NCBI GenBank assembly: GCA_027057985.1
Contig: JALUTJ010000117.1
Location: 1 to 5,839 of the forward strand
DNA: 5,839 nucleotides
Origin: Chromatiales bacterium
Lineage (GTDB): Bacteria; Pseudomonadota; Gammaproteobacteria; UBA6429; Thiohalophilaceae
Direction: 5' to 3'
The notes under the pieces were generated by a model. That model was given only the letters and a program-made list of their open reading frames with translations. It was not told the origin of the DNA and ran no database searches. Both the position numbers and the translations under genes were made by a program. This document shows positions 1 through 5,839 of this stretch, in pieces. Positions within the stretch are counted from its first letter, which is position 1. Each line of letters starts with the position of its first letter.

Positions 1-225
1 GGTTATGAAGCGACGCTGGTTGAAGAAACGCCGACCATGCTGTCGGACCTGATCGAGGATGAAATTCTCCTTGTCATGCCGGTGGTCGCAAAGCATCCCC
101 AGCAGGAGTGTCCTGTGGATGTTGAGTCACATAATGTGTACGAACAGGGTGAAACAGAAACGAACACTGAGGATGTCAGACAGGATAACCCGTTTGATAT
201 TCTTGCAAACTTAAAGAAAGATTAA
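1..225 (+). CDS. yceD: YceD/DUF177 family protein, 3' end (74 codons)
   Basis: The reading frame is open from the first base and ends with tandem stops (TAATAA, 223-228), giving the last 74 residues; the E. coli protein is about 173 residues, so more than half lies upstream. The segment DLIEDEILLVMPVV near the start and the ending NPFDILANLKKD match the conserved C-terminal part of YceD as I recall it, and one Cys in the middle (QECPV) aligns with a Cys of the E. coli protein. DUF177 proteins are linked to accumulation of 23S rRNA and 50S assembly, with no known catalytic activity. The stretch between the two conserved blocks is acidic and polar, probably a flexible linker. It sits 21 bases before rpmF, the usual pairing, so co-transcription is likely. 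The identification rests on motif recall plus synteny. Confidence 0.9.
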   Translation, partial: GYEATLVEETPTMLSDLIEDEILLVMPVVAKHPQQECPVDVESHNVYEQGETETNTEDVRQDNPFDILANLKKD

Positions 226-235
226 TAAGCAAGAC

Positions 236-239
236 GAGG
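236..239 (+). promoter_or_regulatory. Ribosome binding site of rpmF
   Basis: GAGG lies 7 bases before the ATG at 247, inside the 21-base yceD-rpmF gap. It fixes the start of this short gene. Confidence 0.7.
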
Positions 240-246
240 CTTAATC

Positions 247-426
247 ATGGCTGTACAACAGAACAAAAAATCTCCATCACGTCGCGGCATGCGTCGTTCT
301 CACGATGCACTGACTGGCAGCGCACTGTCAATCGAGCCGACTTCGGGTGAAACACATCGCCGTCATCATGTTAGTGCTGATGGTTATTACCGCGGTAAAA
401 AAGTCGTTGCAGGCAAGGGCGAGTAA
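247..426 (+). CDS. rpmF: 50S ribosomal protein L32 (bL32)
   Basis: Encodes 59 residues beginning [20 protein letters not shown] and containing [15 protein letters not shown] near the C-terminus, almost the same as E. coli L32 (57 residues). It is a small, very basic structural protein of the large ribosomal subunit that binds 23S rRNA. There are no cysteines at all, so this is the zinc-independent (C-minus) form rather than the CXXC zinc-ribbon form. The start is supported by GAGG at 236-239 and by the conserved MAVQQNK N-terminus. Its place between yceD and plsX is the standard gammaproteobacterial arrangement and couples ribosome output to lipid synthesis. The 125-base gap that follows, with its hairpins, suggests partial separation from plsX. 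Confidence 0.97.
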   Translation: MAVQQNKKSPSRRGMRRSHDALTGSALSIEPTSGETHRRHHVSADGYYRGKKVVAGKGE

Positions 427-449
427 TCCCCCAGCTGCATCTGTTTGCT

Positions 450-471
450 CTTTGCACGCACAATTGCAAAG
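450..471 (+). other. Short inverted repeat in the rpmF-plsX gap
   Basis: CTTTGCA (450-456) and TGCAAAG (465-471) are perfect 7-bp inverted arms around an 8-base loop. The bases after it are A-rich, not T-rich, so it does not look like an intrinsic terminator on this strand. It could be an operator or an RNA structure, or chance; no known regulator site is recognised. Confidence 0.35.
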
Positions 472-496
472 CCAGATAAAATAATAATGATGTATT

Positions 497-531
497 TACG
501 GGATACGGGAAACTGTATCCCGTATTTGCTT
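497..531 (+). terminator. GAAA-capped hairpin before plsX, weak terminator or attenuator
   Basis: Bases 497-508 pair with 513-524 to give 12 consecutive pairs (one G-U) closed by the tetraloop GAAA at 509-512, a stable GNRA-type cap. The downstream tract is only TTT, then GC, then TT, so termination would be weak. The structure ends 27 bases before the plsX start. It could partially terminate rpmF transcripts, protect an rpmF mRNA 3' end, or influence plsX expression. The pairing is read directly from the sequence; the role is inferred. Confidence 0.5.
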
Positions 532-551
532 ATAAATGGATATTAAAATTC

Positions 552-1592
552 ATGAGTAAATCTCAGGTAACGATATCACTGGATTGCATGGGTGGCGACT
601 TCGGCGTACCCATCGTGGTACCGGCAGCGCTCGATGCCCTGAAAAAATATAAACATCTGTCCCTGATACTGGTTGGCGATGAAGATAAAATCCGCCAGCA
701 ACTCGCAGGTGCAGAAAAGCCCTTTGCTTCACGATTAGAAATTCAACATGCCAGCCAGGTCGTGGGGTCGGATGAACTGCCTTCCCTTGCCCTGCGTGGT
801 AAAAAAGATTCCTCTATGCGCGTGGCCATCAACCTGGTCAAGGAAGGCCGTGCCCAGGCAGCGGTGAGCGCCGGTAACACCGGTGCCCTGATGGCTACGG
901 CACGTTTTGTACTAAAGACCTTACCGGGTATTGATCGCCCGGCCATCTGTACCGTTCTTCCCAATGCCAATAATCCTACTGGCTTTACCCATGTACTCGA
1001 TCTCGGTGCCAATGTCGATTCACCGGCGCGAGCTTTACTCGAGTTTGCCTTTATGGGTGATGCCCTGGCCGAAGCAGTGTTTGAACTGGATAAACCCACC
1101 ATCGGCTTGCTGAATATCGGTGAAGAAGAAATCAAGGGTAACGAACAGGTTAAAGAAGCGGCACAGTTACTGGCTGATGCCAATATTAATTACATTGGTT
1201 ATGTCGAAGGCGATGATATCTTCCTCGGTGCCGTGGACGTGGTGGTTTGTGACGGATTTATCGGTAATGTCATGCTGAAAACCACCGAAGGCGCCGCAAA
1301 GATGATTACCAGCTTCCTCAAGGAAGAATACAGGGCAGGGCTGTTCTCAAGATTAGCTGCGTTGCTTTCCCTGCCAACATTAAAACGATTTAAACGCCGC
1401 GTTGATCCCCGTGAGTATAACGGTGCCAGTTTCCTGGGGCTGAAAGGGATTGTGGTAAAAAGTCATGGCAGTGCAGATGCCTATTCATTTTCCAATGCGA
1501 TTCATGTTGCCATGCTTGAAGCCGAAAAAGATGTACCTTCTTTGATTAGCCGTAAACTGGAAAACCTATTAGCCACGAGGCAAGCAAGTTGA
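552..1592 (+). CDS. plsX: Phosphate acyltransferase PlsX (acyl-ACP to acyl-phosphate)
   Basis: PlsX transfers the acyl chain from acyl-ACP to inorganic phosphate, making the acyl-phosphate that PlsY uses to acylate glycerol-3-phosphate; it is a peripheral inner-membrane enzyme. The 346-residue product is slightly shorter than the E. coli protein (about 356), mainly at the C-terminus. Family blocks are intact: LDCMGGDFG (10-18), SAGNTGA (106-112), LDLGANVD (149-156), [10 protein letters not shown] (187-196), VCDGFIGNV (232-240), [11 protein letters not shown] (289-299) and KSHGSAD (303-309). Residues 257-283 are rich in Leu, Phe, Arg and Lys and may form the amphipathic membrane-contact region. 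The start keeps the conserved N-terminus, but its Shine-Dalgarno match is poor (TGGA, 11 bases upstream), so initiation may be weak. Its last four bases are shared with fabH. Confidence 0.97.
   Translation: MSKSQVTISLDCMGGDFGVPIVVPAALDALKKYKHLSLILVGDEDKIRQQLAGAEKPFASRLEIQHASQVVGSDELPSLALRGKKDSSMRVAINLVKEGRAQAAVSAGNTGALMATARFVLKTLPGIDRPAICTVLPNANNPTGFTHVLDLGANVDSPARALLEFAFMGDALAEAVFELDKPTIGLLNIGEEEIKGNEQVKEAAQLLADANINYIGYVEGDDIFLGAVDVVVCDGFIGNVMLKTTEGAAKMITSFLKEEYRAGLFSRLAALLSLPTLKRFKRRVDPREYNGASFLGLKGIVVKSHGSADAYSFSNAIHVAMLEAEKDVPSLISRKLENLLATRQAS
1577..1580 (+). promoter_or_regulatory. Ribosome binding site that decides the TTG start of fabH
   Basis: GAGG lies within the last plsX codons, 8 bases before the TTG at 1589. 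No ATG or GTG occurs nearby in the fabH frame, so this site and the conserved N-terminus together pick the TTG. Confidence 0.7.
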
Positions 1593-2557
1593 TCTATTCA
1601 AAAATTACCGGAACAGGGGGATACCTGCCGGAAAAAGTCATGACAAACGCTGACCTGGAAAAGATCGTTGATACTTCGGATCAATGGATTACTGAACGCA
1701 CCGGGATAAAAAAGCGTCATATCGTTGCCGATAATGAAACCACCTGTGATCTGGCTGAGCATGCTGCGCGCGATGCCATGGAAGCCGCCGCTGTCAGCAA
1801 AGATGATATCGATCTGATTATTGTTGCCACGACCACGCCAGATCGTGTCTTTCCCAGTACCGCCTGCCTGTTACAGGACAGGCTCGATATTCATGGCTGT
1901 GCCGCATTCGATGTGCAGGCCGTGTGTACCGGTTTTGTTTATGCCCTGGGTGTGGCCGATAAATTTATTAAAAGCGGCAGCCATAAAACAGCACTGGTGA
2001 TCGGTGCCGAAACCATGTCGCGTACCGTTGACTGGAGCGATCGCACCACCTGTGTTCTGTTTGGTGATGGTGCCGGTGCGGTTGTACTTCAGGCCAGTGA
2101 TGAACCGGGTGTGCTATCTACTCACCTGCATGCCGATGGCAAGTACAAGGAACTGTTGACTGTTCCGGCTGGTGTTTCCGAAAATCCTGAGTTATTCCAG
2201 TCTGGCAAAGCGCATATGCAGATGAAAGGGAACGAGGTTTTCAAAATGGCGGTGAATACCCTGGGACGCATCGTTGATGAGACCCTGGCGGCGAATAACC
2301 TGGAAAAAACCGATCTTGACTGGCTGGTACCGCACCAGGCGAATATTCGTATTATCAATGCCACGGCAAAAAAACTCAGTATGTCGATGGATAATGTTGT
2401 CGTCACCGTGCATGAACAGGGCAATACCTCGGCAGCATCCGTGCCACTGGCACTGAACGAGGCGGTACGTGATGGACGTATCAAACGTGGTGAAACCATA
2501 TTACTTGAAGCCTTTGGTGGTGGATTCACCTGGGGCTCTGCATTAATCAAATACTAA
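1589..2557 (+). CDS. fabH: 3-oxoacyl-ACP synthase III (FabH), TTG start
   Basis: FabH starts fatty acid synthesis by condensing acetyl-CoA with malonyl-ACP. The 322-residue product has the KAS III triad: Cys113 in AVCTGF, His249 in PHQAN and Asn279 in GNTSAAS, matching E. coli Cys112, His244 and Asn274. Phe88 corresponds to E. coli Phe87 in the primer pocket, in keeping with a short straight primer. FGDGAGA (158-164) and the ending [14 protein letters not shown] are typical. It is five residues longer than E. coli FabH: one extra at the N-terminus and about four in a loop near residues 194-209. Translation begins at TTG, overlapping the plsX stop as TTGA, which suggests translational coupling. 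The next in-frame ATG (codon 18) would delete the conserved [12 protein letters not shown] segment. Tandem stops TAATAA end the gene. Confidence 0.97.
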   Translation: MIYSKITGTGGYLPEKVMTNADLEKIVDTSDQWITERTGIKKRHIVADNETTCDLAEHAARDAMEAAAVSKDDIDLIIVATTTPDRVFPSTACLLQDRLDIHGCAAFDVQAVCTGFVYALGVADKFIKSGSHKTALVIGAETMSRTVDWSDRTTCVLFGDGAGAVVLQASDEPGVLSTHLHADGKYKELLTVPAGVSENPELFQSGKAHMQMKGNEVFKMAVNTLGRIVDETLAANNLEKTDLDWLVPHQANIRIINATAKKLSMSMDNVVVTVHEQGNTSAASVPLALNEAVRDGRIKRGETILLEAFGGGFTWGSALIKY

Positions 2558-2577
2558 TAAAGAAAAAAGGATCTGGC

Positions 2578-3501
2578 ATGTCACAAGCTTTTGTCTTTCC
2601 GGGTCAGGGCTCACAGTCCGTGGGCATGTTAAAAGACCTGGCTGAAAATTTTACTGAAGTTTCGGCAACATTTAACGAGGCGGCCGATGCACTCGGTTAT
2701 GATCTCTGGTCGGTTGTTCAGGAAGGGCCTGCCGAAAAACTCAATAGTACCGATATTACACAACCCGCCATGCTGGCAGCCGGTGTTGCTACCTGGCGTG
2801 TGTGGCAGGCAAAGGGTGGTGCCATGCCAGCCATGATGGCCGGGCATTCCCTTGGTGAATATACCGCACTGGTCTGTGCCGGTAGCCTGGACTTTAGTGA
2901 TGCCATCAAGCTGGTGTCACAGCGTGGTAAATTCATGATGGAGGCCGTGCCCGCGGGTACCGGCGCCATGGCCGCCATTCTTGGCCTGGATGATGATACC
3001 GTACGCCAGGTCTGCGAAGAAGCCGCAGAAGGTGATGTGCTGGAGCCAGTCAACTTCAACTCACCGGGTCAGGTGGTGGTTGCCGGGCACAAATCTGCCA
3101 TCGAGCGGGGCACCGTGCTAGCAAAAGAAAAGGGGGCCAAACGCGCCCTGGAGCTGCCCGTTAGTGTGCCATCGCACTGTGCTCTGATGAAACCGGCTGC
3201 CGAAAATCTGGCCGAGGTGCTCGAAGGTATCCGTTTTGCCACACCGGCTGTTCCCGTTATCAATAATGTTGATGTCAGCGTTGCAGAGAGCGAGGCAGAT
3301 ATCCGTGATGCGCTCAAACGCCAGCTTTACAGCCCGGTACGCTGGGTTGAAACCATCGAGAAGATGGCGGCAGAAGGGGTTGATAGCGTGGTTGAATGTG
3401 GTCCCGGCAAGGTGCTGATGGGGCTGAATAAACGAATTAACCGGGCCATGGCAACGGCAGCACTGATTGATGCTGCCAGTATCGAAGCTGCCCTGGCATA
3501 G
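2578..3501 (+). CDS. fabD: Malonyl-CoA:ACP transacylase (FabD)
   Basis: FabD moves malonyl from CoA to ACP, supplying the extender for FabH and FabF; it is a cytosolic enzyme. The 307-residue product (E. coli about 309) opens with the family signature FVFPGQGSQ (5-13). The nucleophile is Ser91 in GHSLGEY, with Arg116 in SQRGKFM, His200 in VPSHCALM and Gln249 in KRQLYSPVRW, matching E. coli Ser92, Arg117, His201 and Gln250. NFNSPGQVVVAG (159-170) and ECGPGKVL (273-280) are also typical. The start has a good ribosome site (AAAGGA, 2566-2571, 6 bases before ATG). It lies 20 bases after fabH and ends with tandem TAGTAG. Nothing is missing or odd. Confidence 0.97.
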   Translation: MSQAFVFPGQGSQSVGMLKDLAENFTEVSATFNEAADALGYDLWSVVQEGPAEKLNSTDITQPAMLAAGVATWRVWQAKGGAMPAMMAGHSLGEYTALVCAGSLDFSDAIKLVSQRGKFMMEAVPAGTGAMAAILGLDDDTVRQVCEEAAEGDVLEPVNFNSPGQVVVAGHKSAIERGTVLAKEKGAKRALELPVSVPSHCALMKPAAENLAEVLEGIRFATPAVPVINNVDVSVAESEADIRDALKRQLYSPVRWVETIEKMAAEGVDSVVECGPGKVLMGLNKRINRAMATAALIDAASIEAALA

Positions 3502-3528
3502 TAGAACAATCTTCAGGAGAACAGGACT

Positions 3529-4272
3529 ATGTCTTTAGAAAATGAAATTGCTTTTGTTTCCGGTGCCAGCCGTGGCATTGGTAAGGAAATCGCACTGGCG
3601 CTGGGCGAAAAAGGGGCCACGGTGATTGGTACTGCCACCTCAGAAAGTGGTGCAGAAAACATCTCTAACTATCTGAAAGAAAACAATATTAACGGAAAAG
3701 GTATGGTCATGAATGTGACCGACGCCGACAGTATCAATGACACCGTGGCAAAAATTGGTGAAGAGTTTGCTGCGCCGACTATCCTGGTCAATAATGCCGG
3801 CATTACCCGTGACAACCTGGTGATGCGTATGAAGGACAGCGAGTGGGAAGACATTATGAACACCAATCTCAGCTCGATTTTCCGTGTCAGCAAGGCCTGC
3901 CTGCGTGGCATGATGAAGGCGAAGAAAGGCCGTATTATCAGTATTGCCTCCGTGGTTGGCGTTACCGGCAATGCTGGGCAGGCCAATTATTCTGCTGCCA
4001 AGGCTGGTGTCATCGGTTTTAGTAAGTCGCTGGCTCGCGAGGTGGGTTCTCGTGGTATTACCGTTAACGTGGTTGCACCCGGCTTTATCGATACCGATAT
4101 GACCCGGGCCTTACCAGAGGCACAACGTGAAGCTCTGTTAGGCCAGATTCCGCTGAATCGACTGGGTGATGCGGCAGAAATTGCGCATGCTGTCGCCTTC
4201 CTGGCATCGCCTGAAGCAGCCTATATTACGGGTGAAACCCTGCATGTGAACGGTGGTATGCACATGAGCTAA
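3529..4272 (+). CDS. fabG: 3-oxoacyl-ACP reductase (FabG)
   Basis: FabG reduces 3-ketoacyl-ACP to 3-hydroxyacyl-ACP with NADPH, the first reduction of each elongation cycle. The 247-residue product (E. coli 244) is a classical short-chain dehydrogenase: cofactor loop SGASRGIG (11-18), NNAG (88-91), and the catalytic set Asn113, Ser141, Tyr154 and Lys158, each three residues beyond the E. coli positions. GTATSESGAENIS (34-46), NNAGITRDNLVMRMKD (88-103) and the end AYITGETLHVNGGM are diagnostic of FabG within this large family. The ribosome site is CAGGAGA (3514-3520), 8 bases before ATG. It follows fabD by 27 bases, so it is almost surely co-transcribed. A terminator-like hairpin lies just after its stop. 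Confidence 0.97.
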   Translation: MSLENEIAFVSGASRGIGKEIALALGEKGATVIGTATSESGAENISNYLKENNINGKGMVMNVTDADSINDTVAKIGEEFAAPTILVNNAGITRDNLVMRMKDSEWEDIMNTNLSSIFRVSKACLRGMMKAKKGRIISIASVVGVTGNAGQANYSAAKAGVIGFSKSLAREVGSRGITVNVVAPGFIDTDMTRALPEAQREALLGQIPLNRLGDAAEIAHAVAFLASPEAAYITGETLHVNGGMHMS

Positions 4273-4280
4273 GGCTTTAG

Positions 4281-4321
4281 AACAGGTCTTGTGTATTTTT
4301 TATACAAACTGCCTGTTTTTT
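4281..4321 (+). terminator. Imperfect intrinsic terminator after fabG
   Basis: AACAGG (4281-4286) pairs with CCTGTT (4312-4317), and an inner stem TGTAT/ATACA (4292-4296 with 4302-4306) closes a T5 loop; the two helices are separated by mismatches. A run of six T (4316-4321) follows directly. The position, eight bases after the fabG stop, fits a terminator, but the interrupted stem suggests partial read-through into acpP. Confidence 0.55.
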
Positions 4322-4344
4322 GAGCATAAACTTTCTATAACTTA

Positions 4345-4393
4345 TTGATATTAAAGATAATAAATTAAAATTTGTGATAAATTTGGCTAAAAT
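4345..4393 (+). promoter_or_regulatory. Candidate acpP promoter region
   Basis: This AT-rich stretch contains two possible sigma-70 arrangements. One is TTGATA (4345-4350, 5 of 6 to consensus) with TAAAAT (4366-4371) after a short 15-base spacer. The other is TTAAAA (4365-4370) with TAAAAT (4388-4393) after 17 bases. In E. coli acpP is driven from promoters in the same gap, which supports a promoter here, but in such AT-rich DNA the exact hexamers are uncertain. Confidence 0.45.
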
Positions 4394-4411
4394 TGCCATG
4401 AATGTGGAATC

Positions 4412-4449
4412 TGACGGGCGTTTACAATACAATACCGCCCGCAGCGTCA
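4412..4449 (+). other. Bulged hairpin in the acpP leader
   Basis: CGGGCG (4415-4420) pairs with CGCCCG (4436-4441). TGA (4412-4414) can also pair with TCA (4447-4449) across a bulge of 4442-4446. The 15-base loop contains a tandem ACAAT repeat (4424-4433). It is the only GC-rich block in the gap and ends 17 bases before the acpP ribosome site, leaving that site open. No T-run follows, so it is not a terminator. It may stabilise the abundant acpP mRNA; that role is inferred. Confidence 0.45.
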
Positions 4450-4466
4450 ATACGAATATATAAACC

Positions 4467-4472
4467 GGAGGA
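4467..4472 (+). promoter_or_regulatory. Strong ribosome binding site of acpP
   Basis: GGAGGA is the best Shine-Dalgarno match in the window, 10 bases before the ATG at 4483. It supports the 77-residue start and fits heavy translation of ACP. An in-frame ATG at 4402 has no such site. Confidence 0.8.
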
Positions 4473-4482
4473 ATTGACCAAA

Positions 4483-4716
4483 ATGAGCAGCATTGAAGAA
4501 CGTGTACAAAAAATCGTAGTTGAGCAATTAGGCGTTAAAGAAGAAGAAGTCACCAAGGATGCTTCATTCGTAGACGATCTGGGTGCTGATTCACTTGATA
4601 CGGTTGAACTGGTAATGGCTCTTGAAGAAGAATTTGAAACTGAAATTCCTGATGAAGATGCAGAAAAAATTACCACTGTTGCTGAAGCTGTTAAATACAT
4701 CAACGATCACAGCTAA
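4483..4716 (+). CDS. acpP: Acyl carrier protein (AcpP)
   Basis: A 77-residue acidic protein starting [12 protein letters not shown], very close to E. coli ACP (78 residues with Met). Ser37 in [18 protein letters not shown] is the site where the 4'-phosphopantetheine arm is attached by AcpS; it corresponds to Ser36 of the mature protein. The four-helix layout is recognisable: helix I about 3-16, helix II 37-51 (the partner-docking helix), helix III about 57-62 and helix IV about 66-76. ACP carries the growing chain to FabH, FabF and FabG and delivers the product to PlsX. The frame stays open upstream to 4402, but those 27 extra codons do not resemble ACP and overlap the leader hairpin. Flanking promoter-like and terminator signals suggest its own transcript, in keeping with the very high ACP level in cells. 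Confidence 0.98.
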   Translation: MSSIEERVQKIVVEQLGVKEEEVTKDASFVDDLGADSLDTVELVMALEEEFETEIPDEDAEKITTVAEAVKYINDHS

Positions 4717-4738
4717 TCGTTAGTACAGCATTCAAGAG

Positions 4739-4782
4739 CCGCACCATATTGCAGATCCCTTGCATTATGGCTGCGGTTTTTT
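4739..4782 (+). terminator. Strong intrinsic terminator after acpP
   Basis: CCGCA (4739-4743) pairs with TGCGG (4772-4776), CCATA (4744-4748) with TATGG (4766-4770), and TGCA (4750-4753) with TGCA (4761-4764), with one bulged C (4771), one T-T mismatch and a 7-base loop. Fourteen pairs in total lead straight into TTTTTT (4777-4782). It starts 22 bases after the acpP stop. This is the clearest terminator in the window and should release most acpP transcripts before fabF. Confidence 0.85.
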
Positions 4783-4783
4783 A

Positions 4784-4811
4784 TTTTCTGCCAGTCTAAA
4801 ATTTTTATAAC
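4784..4811 (+). promoter_or_regulatory. Possible fabF promoter
   Basis: TATAAC (4806-4811) matches a -10 box at 5 of 6 positions; the best spaced -35 is TTTTCT (4784-4789, 16-base spacer), a poor match. A promoter here would make sense because a strong terminator lies just upstream, but sequence support is thin. Confidence 0.28.
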
Positions 4812-4837
4812 TCTGAATTACAAGTTGGGAATCTTTT

Positions 4838-5839
4838 ATGTCTAAGCGTCGTATTGTTGTAACCGGGATGGGAATGTTATCCCCCGTGGGGAATTCTGTT
4901 GAGGAAAGCTGGAAAAATATCCTGGCAGGAAAAAGCGGTATTGAAACCATTACCAGTTTCGATGTTTCCAGCTTTTCTACCCAGTTTAGTGCTTCGGTTA
5001 AGAACTTCGATGTCACCTCGATCATGTCTGCCAAGGATGCACGCAAGATGGATTCTTTTATCCATTTCGGTATTGCCGCCGCAATAGAAGCCATTGAAGA
5101 TTCAGCCCTGGAAGTCAGCGAGGAAAATGCCGATCGCATTGGTGTTGCCATTGGTTCCGGTATCGGTGGCCTGGGAACGATAGAAAACAACTATGAAAAA
5201 TACAGTGCAGGTGGTCCACGCAAGATTTCGCCTTTCATGATTCCTGCAGCTATTATCAATATGATTTCGGGTAACCTCTCGATTCGTTATGGTTTCAAGG
5301 GGCCGAATTATGCCATCTCAACTGCCTGCGCAACGGCAACACATAGTATTGGTGATGCGGCGCGCATGATTCAGCATGGCGATGCCGACGTAATGATCAC
5401 AGGTGGTGCCGAGTTTGCCACCACGGCGCTGGGACTGGGTGGTTTTGCCGCAGCCCGTGCACTTTCCTGTCGTAATGATGATCCCCAAACTGCAAGTCGA
5501 CCATGGGATAAAGACCGTGATGGTTTTGTTCTCGGTGATGGCGCTGGTGTTGTTGTACTGGAAGAATACGAACACGCGAAGAAACGCGGTGCCAAAATTT
5601 ATGCTGAAGTGATCGGTTTTGGTATGAGTGGTGATGCCTATCACATGACATCGCCTTCAAAAGGTGGTGAAGGTGCTAGCCGTTGTATGACTAATGCACT
5701 CAATGACGCCGGTATTAACGCGGATGAAGTTAATTATGTCAATGCACATGGTACTTCAACTCCTGCCGGTGATATTGCCGAGGTGCAGGCGGCAAAGCAA
5801 ACCTTTGGCGACCATGCCTACAAGCTGGCCATGAGTTCA
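4838..5839 (+). CDS. fabF: 3-oxoacyl-ACP synthase II (FabF), 5' part (334 codons)
   Basis: FabF condenses acyl-ACP with malonyl-ACP during elongation and, in E. coli, makes the 16:1 to 18:1 step at low temperature. The frame starts [20 protein letters not shown] and is open to the last base, giving 334 of an expected roughly 413 residues. Visible catalytic residues are Cys164 in [11 protein letters not shown] and His304 in [12 protein letters not shown], one beyond E. coli Cys163 and His303. [38 protein letters not shown] (220-257) is almost the same as the E. coli segment and separates FabF from FabB. The second catalytic His and the active-site Lys (expected near 341 and 336) fall just past the window end. 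The ribosome site is modest (GGGA, 4827-4830, 7 bases before ATG). It follows acpP by 121 bases across a strong terminator. Confidence 0.96.
   Translation, partial: MSKRRIVVTGMGMLSPVGNSVEESWKNILAGKSGIETITSFDVSSFSTQFSASVKNFDVTSIMSAKDARKMDSFIHFGIAAAIEAIEDSALEVSEENADRIGVAIGSGIGGLGTIENNYEKYSAGGPRKISPFMIPAAIINMISGNLSIRYGFKGPNYAISTACATATHSIGDAARMIQHGDADVMITGGAEFATTALGLGGFAAARALSCRNDDPQTASRPWDKDRDGFVLGDGAGVVVLEEYEHAKKRGAKIYAEVIGFGMSGDAYHMTSPSKGGEGASRCMTNALNDAGINADEVNYVNAHGTSTPAGDIAEVQAAKQTFGDHAYKLAMSS

Noticed and set aside
452..492. Possible sigma-70 promoter for plsX in the AT-rich part of the rpmF-plsX gap
   Set aside because: The best combinations (TTGCAC or TTGCAA with GATAAA or AATGAT) match only 3-4 of 6 positions in each box; not better than expected by chance in such sequence.
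743..1183. 146-codon open frame on the minus strand inside plsX
   Set aside because: Its Ser/Ala/Arg-rich composition is typical of an antisense shadow of a coding gene; the plus strand holds a fully conserved PlsX.
2122..2550. 142-codon open frame on the minus strand inside fabH
   Set aside because: It is antisense to the conserved C-terminal half of FabH and has no recognisable family features or supporting ribosome site.
4372..4377. TTGTGA resembling a CRP half-site before acpP
   Set aside because: No matching TCACA half follows at the required spacing.
4402..4482. In-frame ATG at 4402 extending acpP by 27 codons
   Set aside because: The extra residues do not resemble any ACP N-terminus, no ribosome site precedes 4402, and GGAGGA sits correctly before the ATG at 4483. 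The segment overlaps the leader hairpin.
4765..5190. 141-codon open frame on the minus strand across the acpP terminator and fabF start
   Set aside because: It runs through the acpP-fabF gap and the terminator, and the plus strand carries the conserved FabF N-terminus, so it is a shadow.
1..5839. A previously undescribed system, mobile element, CRISPR array or phage feature
   Set aside because: Nearly all of the window is explained by a well-known syntenic fab/plsX cluster with intact motifs; no direct-repeat arrays, transposase-like genes, tRNA or foreign composition were seen.

Overview
The window is a contiguous stretch of the classic gammaproteobacterial fatty-acid and phospholipid synthesis cluster, all on the + strand: yceD (3' end only), rpmF, plsX, fabH, fabD, fabG, acpP, fabF (5' part only). 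Gene order, protein lengths and residue-level similarity to the Escherichia coli proteins (recalled, not searched) point to a gammaproteobacterium. The proteins are clearly diverged from the enterobacterial ones, so the source is probably not an enterobacterium. Base composition looks moderate, and the genus cannot be named from this window.

Layout. Positions 1-426 hold the tail of the DUF177 protein YceD and the complete ribosomal protein L32 gene. A 125-base gap (427-551) carries two hairpins, one of them a 12-bp stem closed by a GAAA tetraloop. Then plsX, fabH, fabD and fabG run from 552 to 4272 with short gaps or, for plsX/fabH, a 4-base overlap that uses a TTG start. A 210-base AT-rich gap (4273-4482) contains an imperfect terminator-like hairpin, promoter-like hexamers and a structured acpP leader. 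acpP (4483-4716) is followed by a strong intrinsic terminator (4739-4782), and then fabF starts at 4838 and runs off the window end in frame after 334 codons.

How the genes work together. FabD loads malonyl onto ACP, FabH condenses it with acetyl-CoA to start a chain, FabF performs later condensations, and FabG reduces each 3-ketoacyl-ACP. PlsX converts finished acyl-ACP to acyl-phosphate for phospholipid synthesis. AcpP carries every intermediate. YceD and L32 tie the cluster to 50S ribosome production. All visible catalytic residues are intact; those of FabF beyond residue 334 lie outside the window.

I found no mobile element, CRISPR array, tRNA, rRNA or unknown gene, and no sign of an undescribed system. 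The points worth a second look are regulatory: the rpmF-plsX hairpin, the TTG start of fabH, and the apparent isolation of acpP as its own transcription unit with a structured leader.
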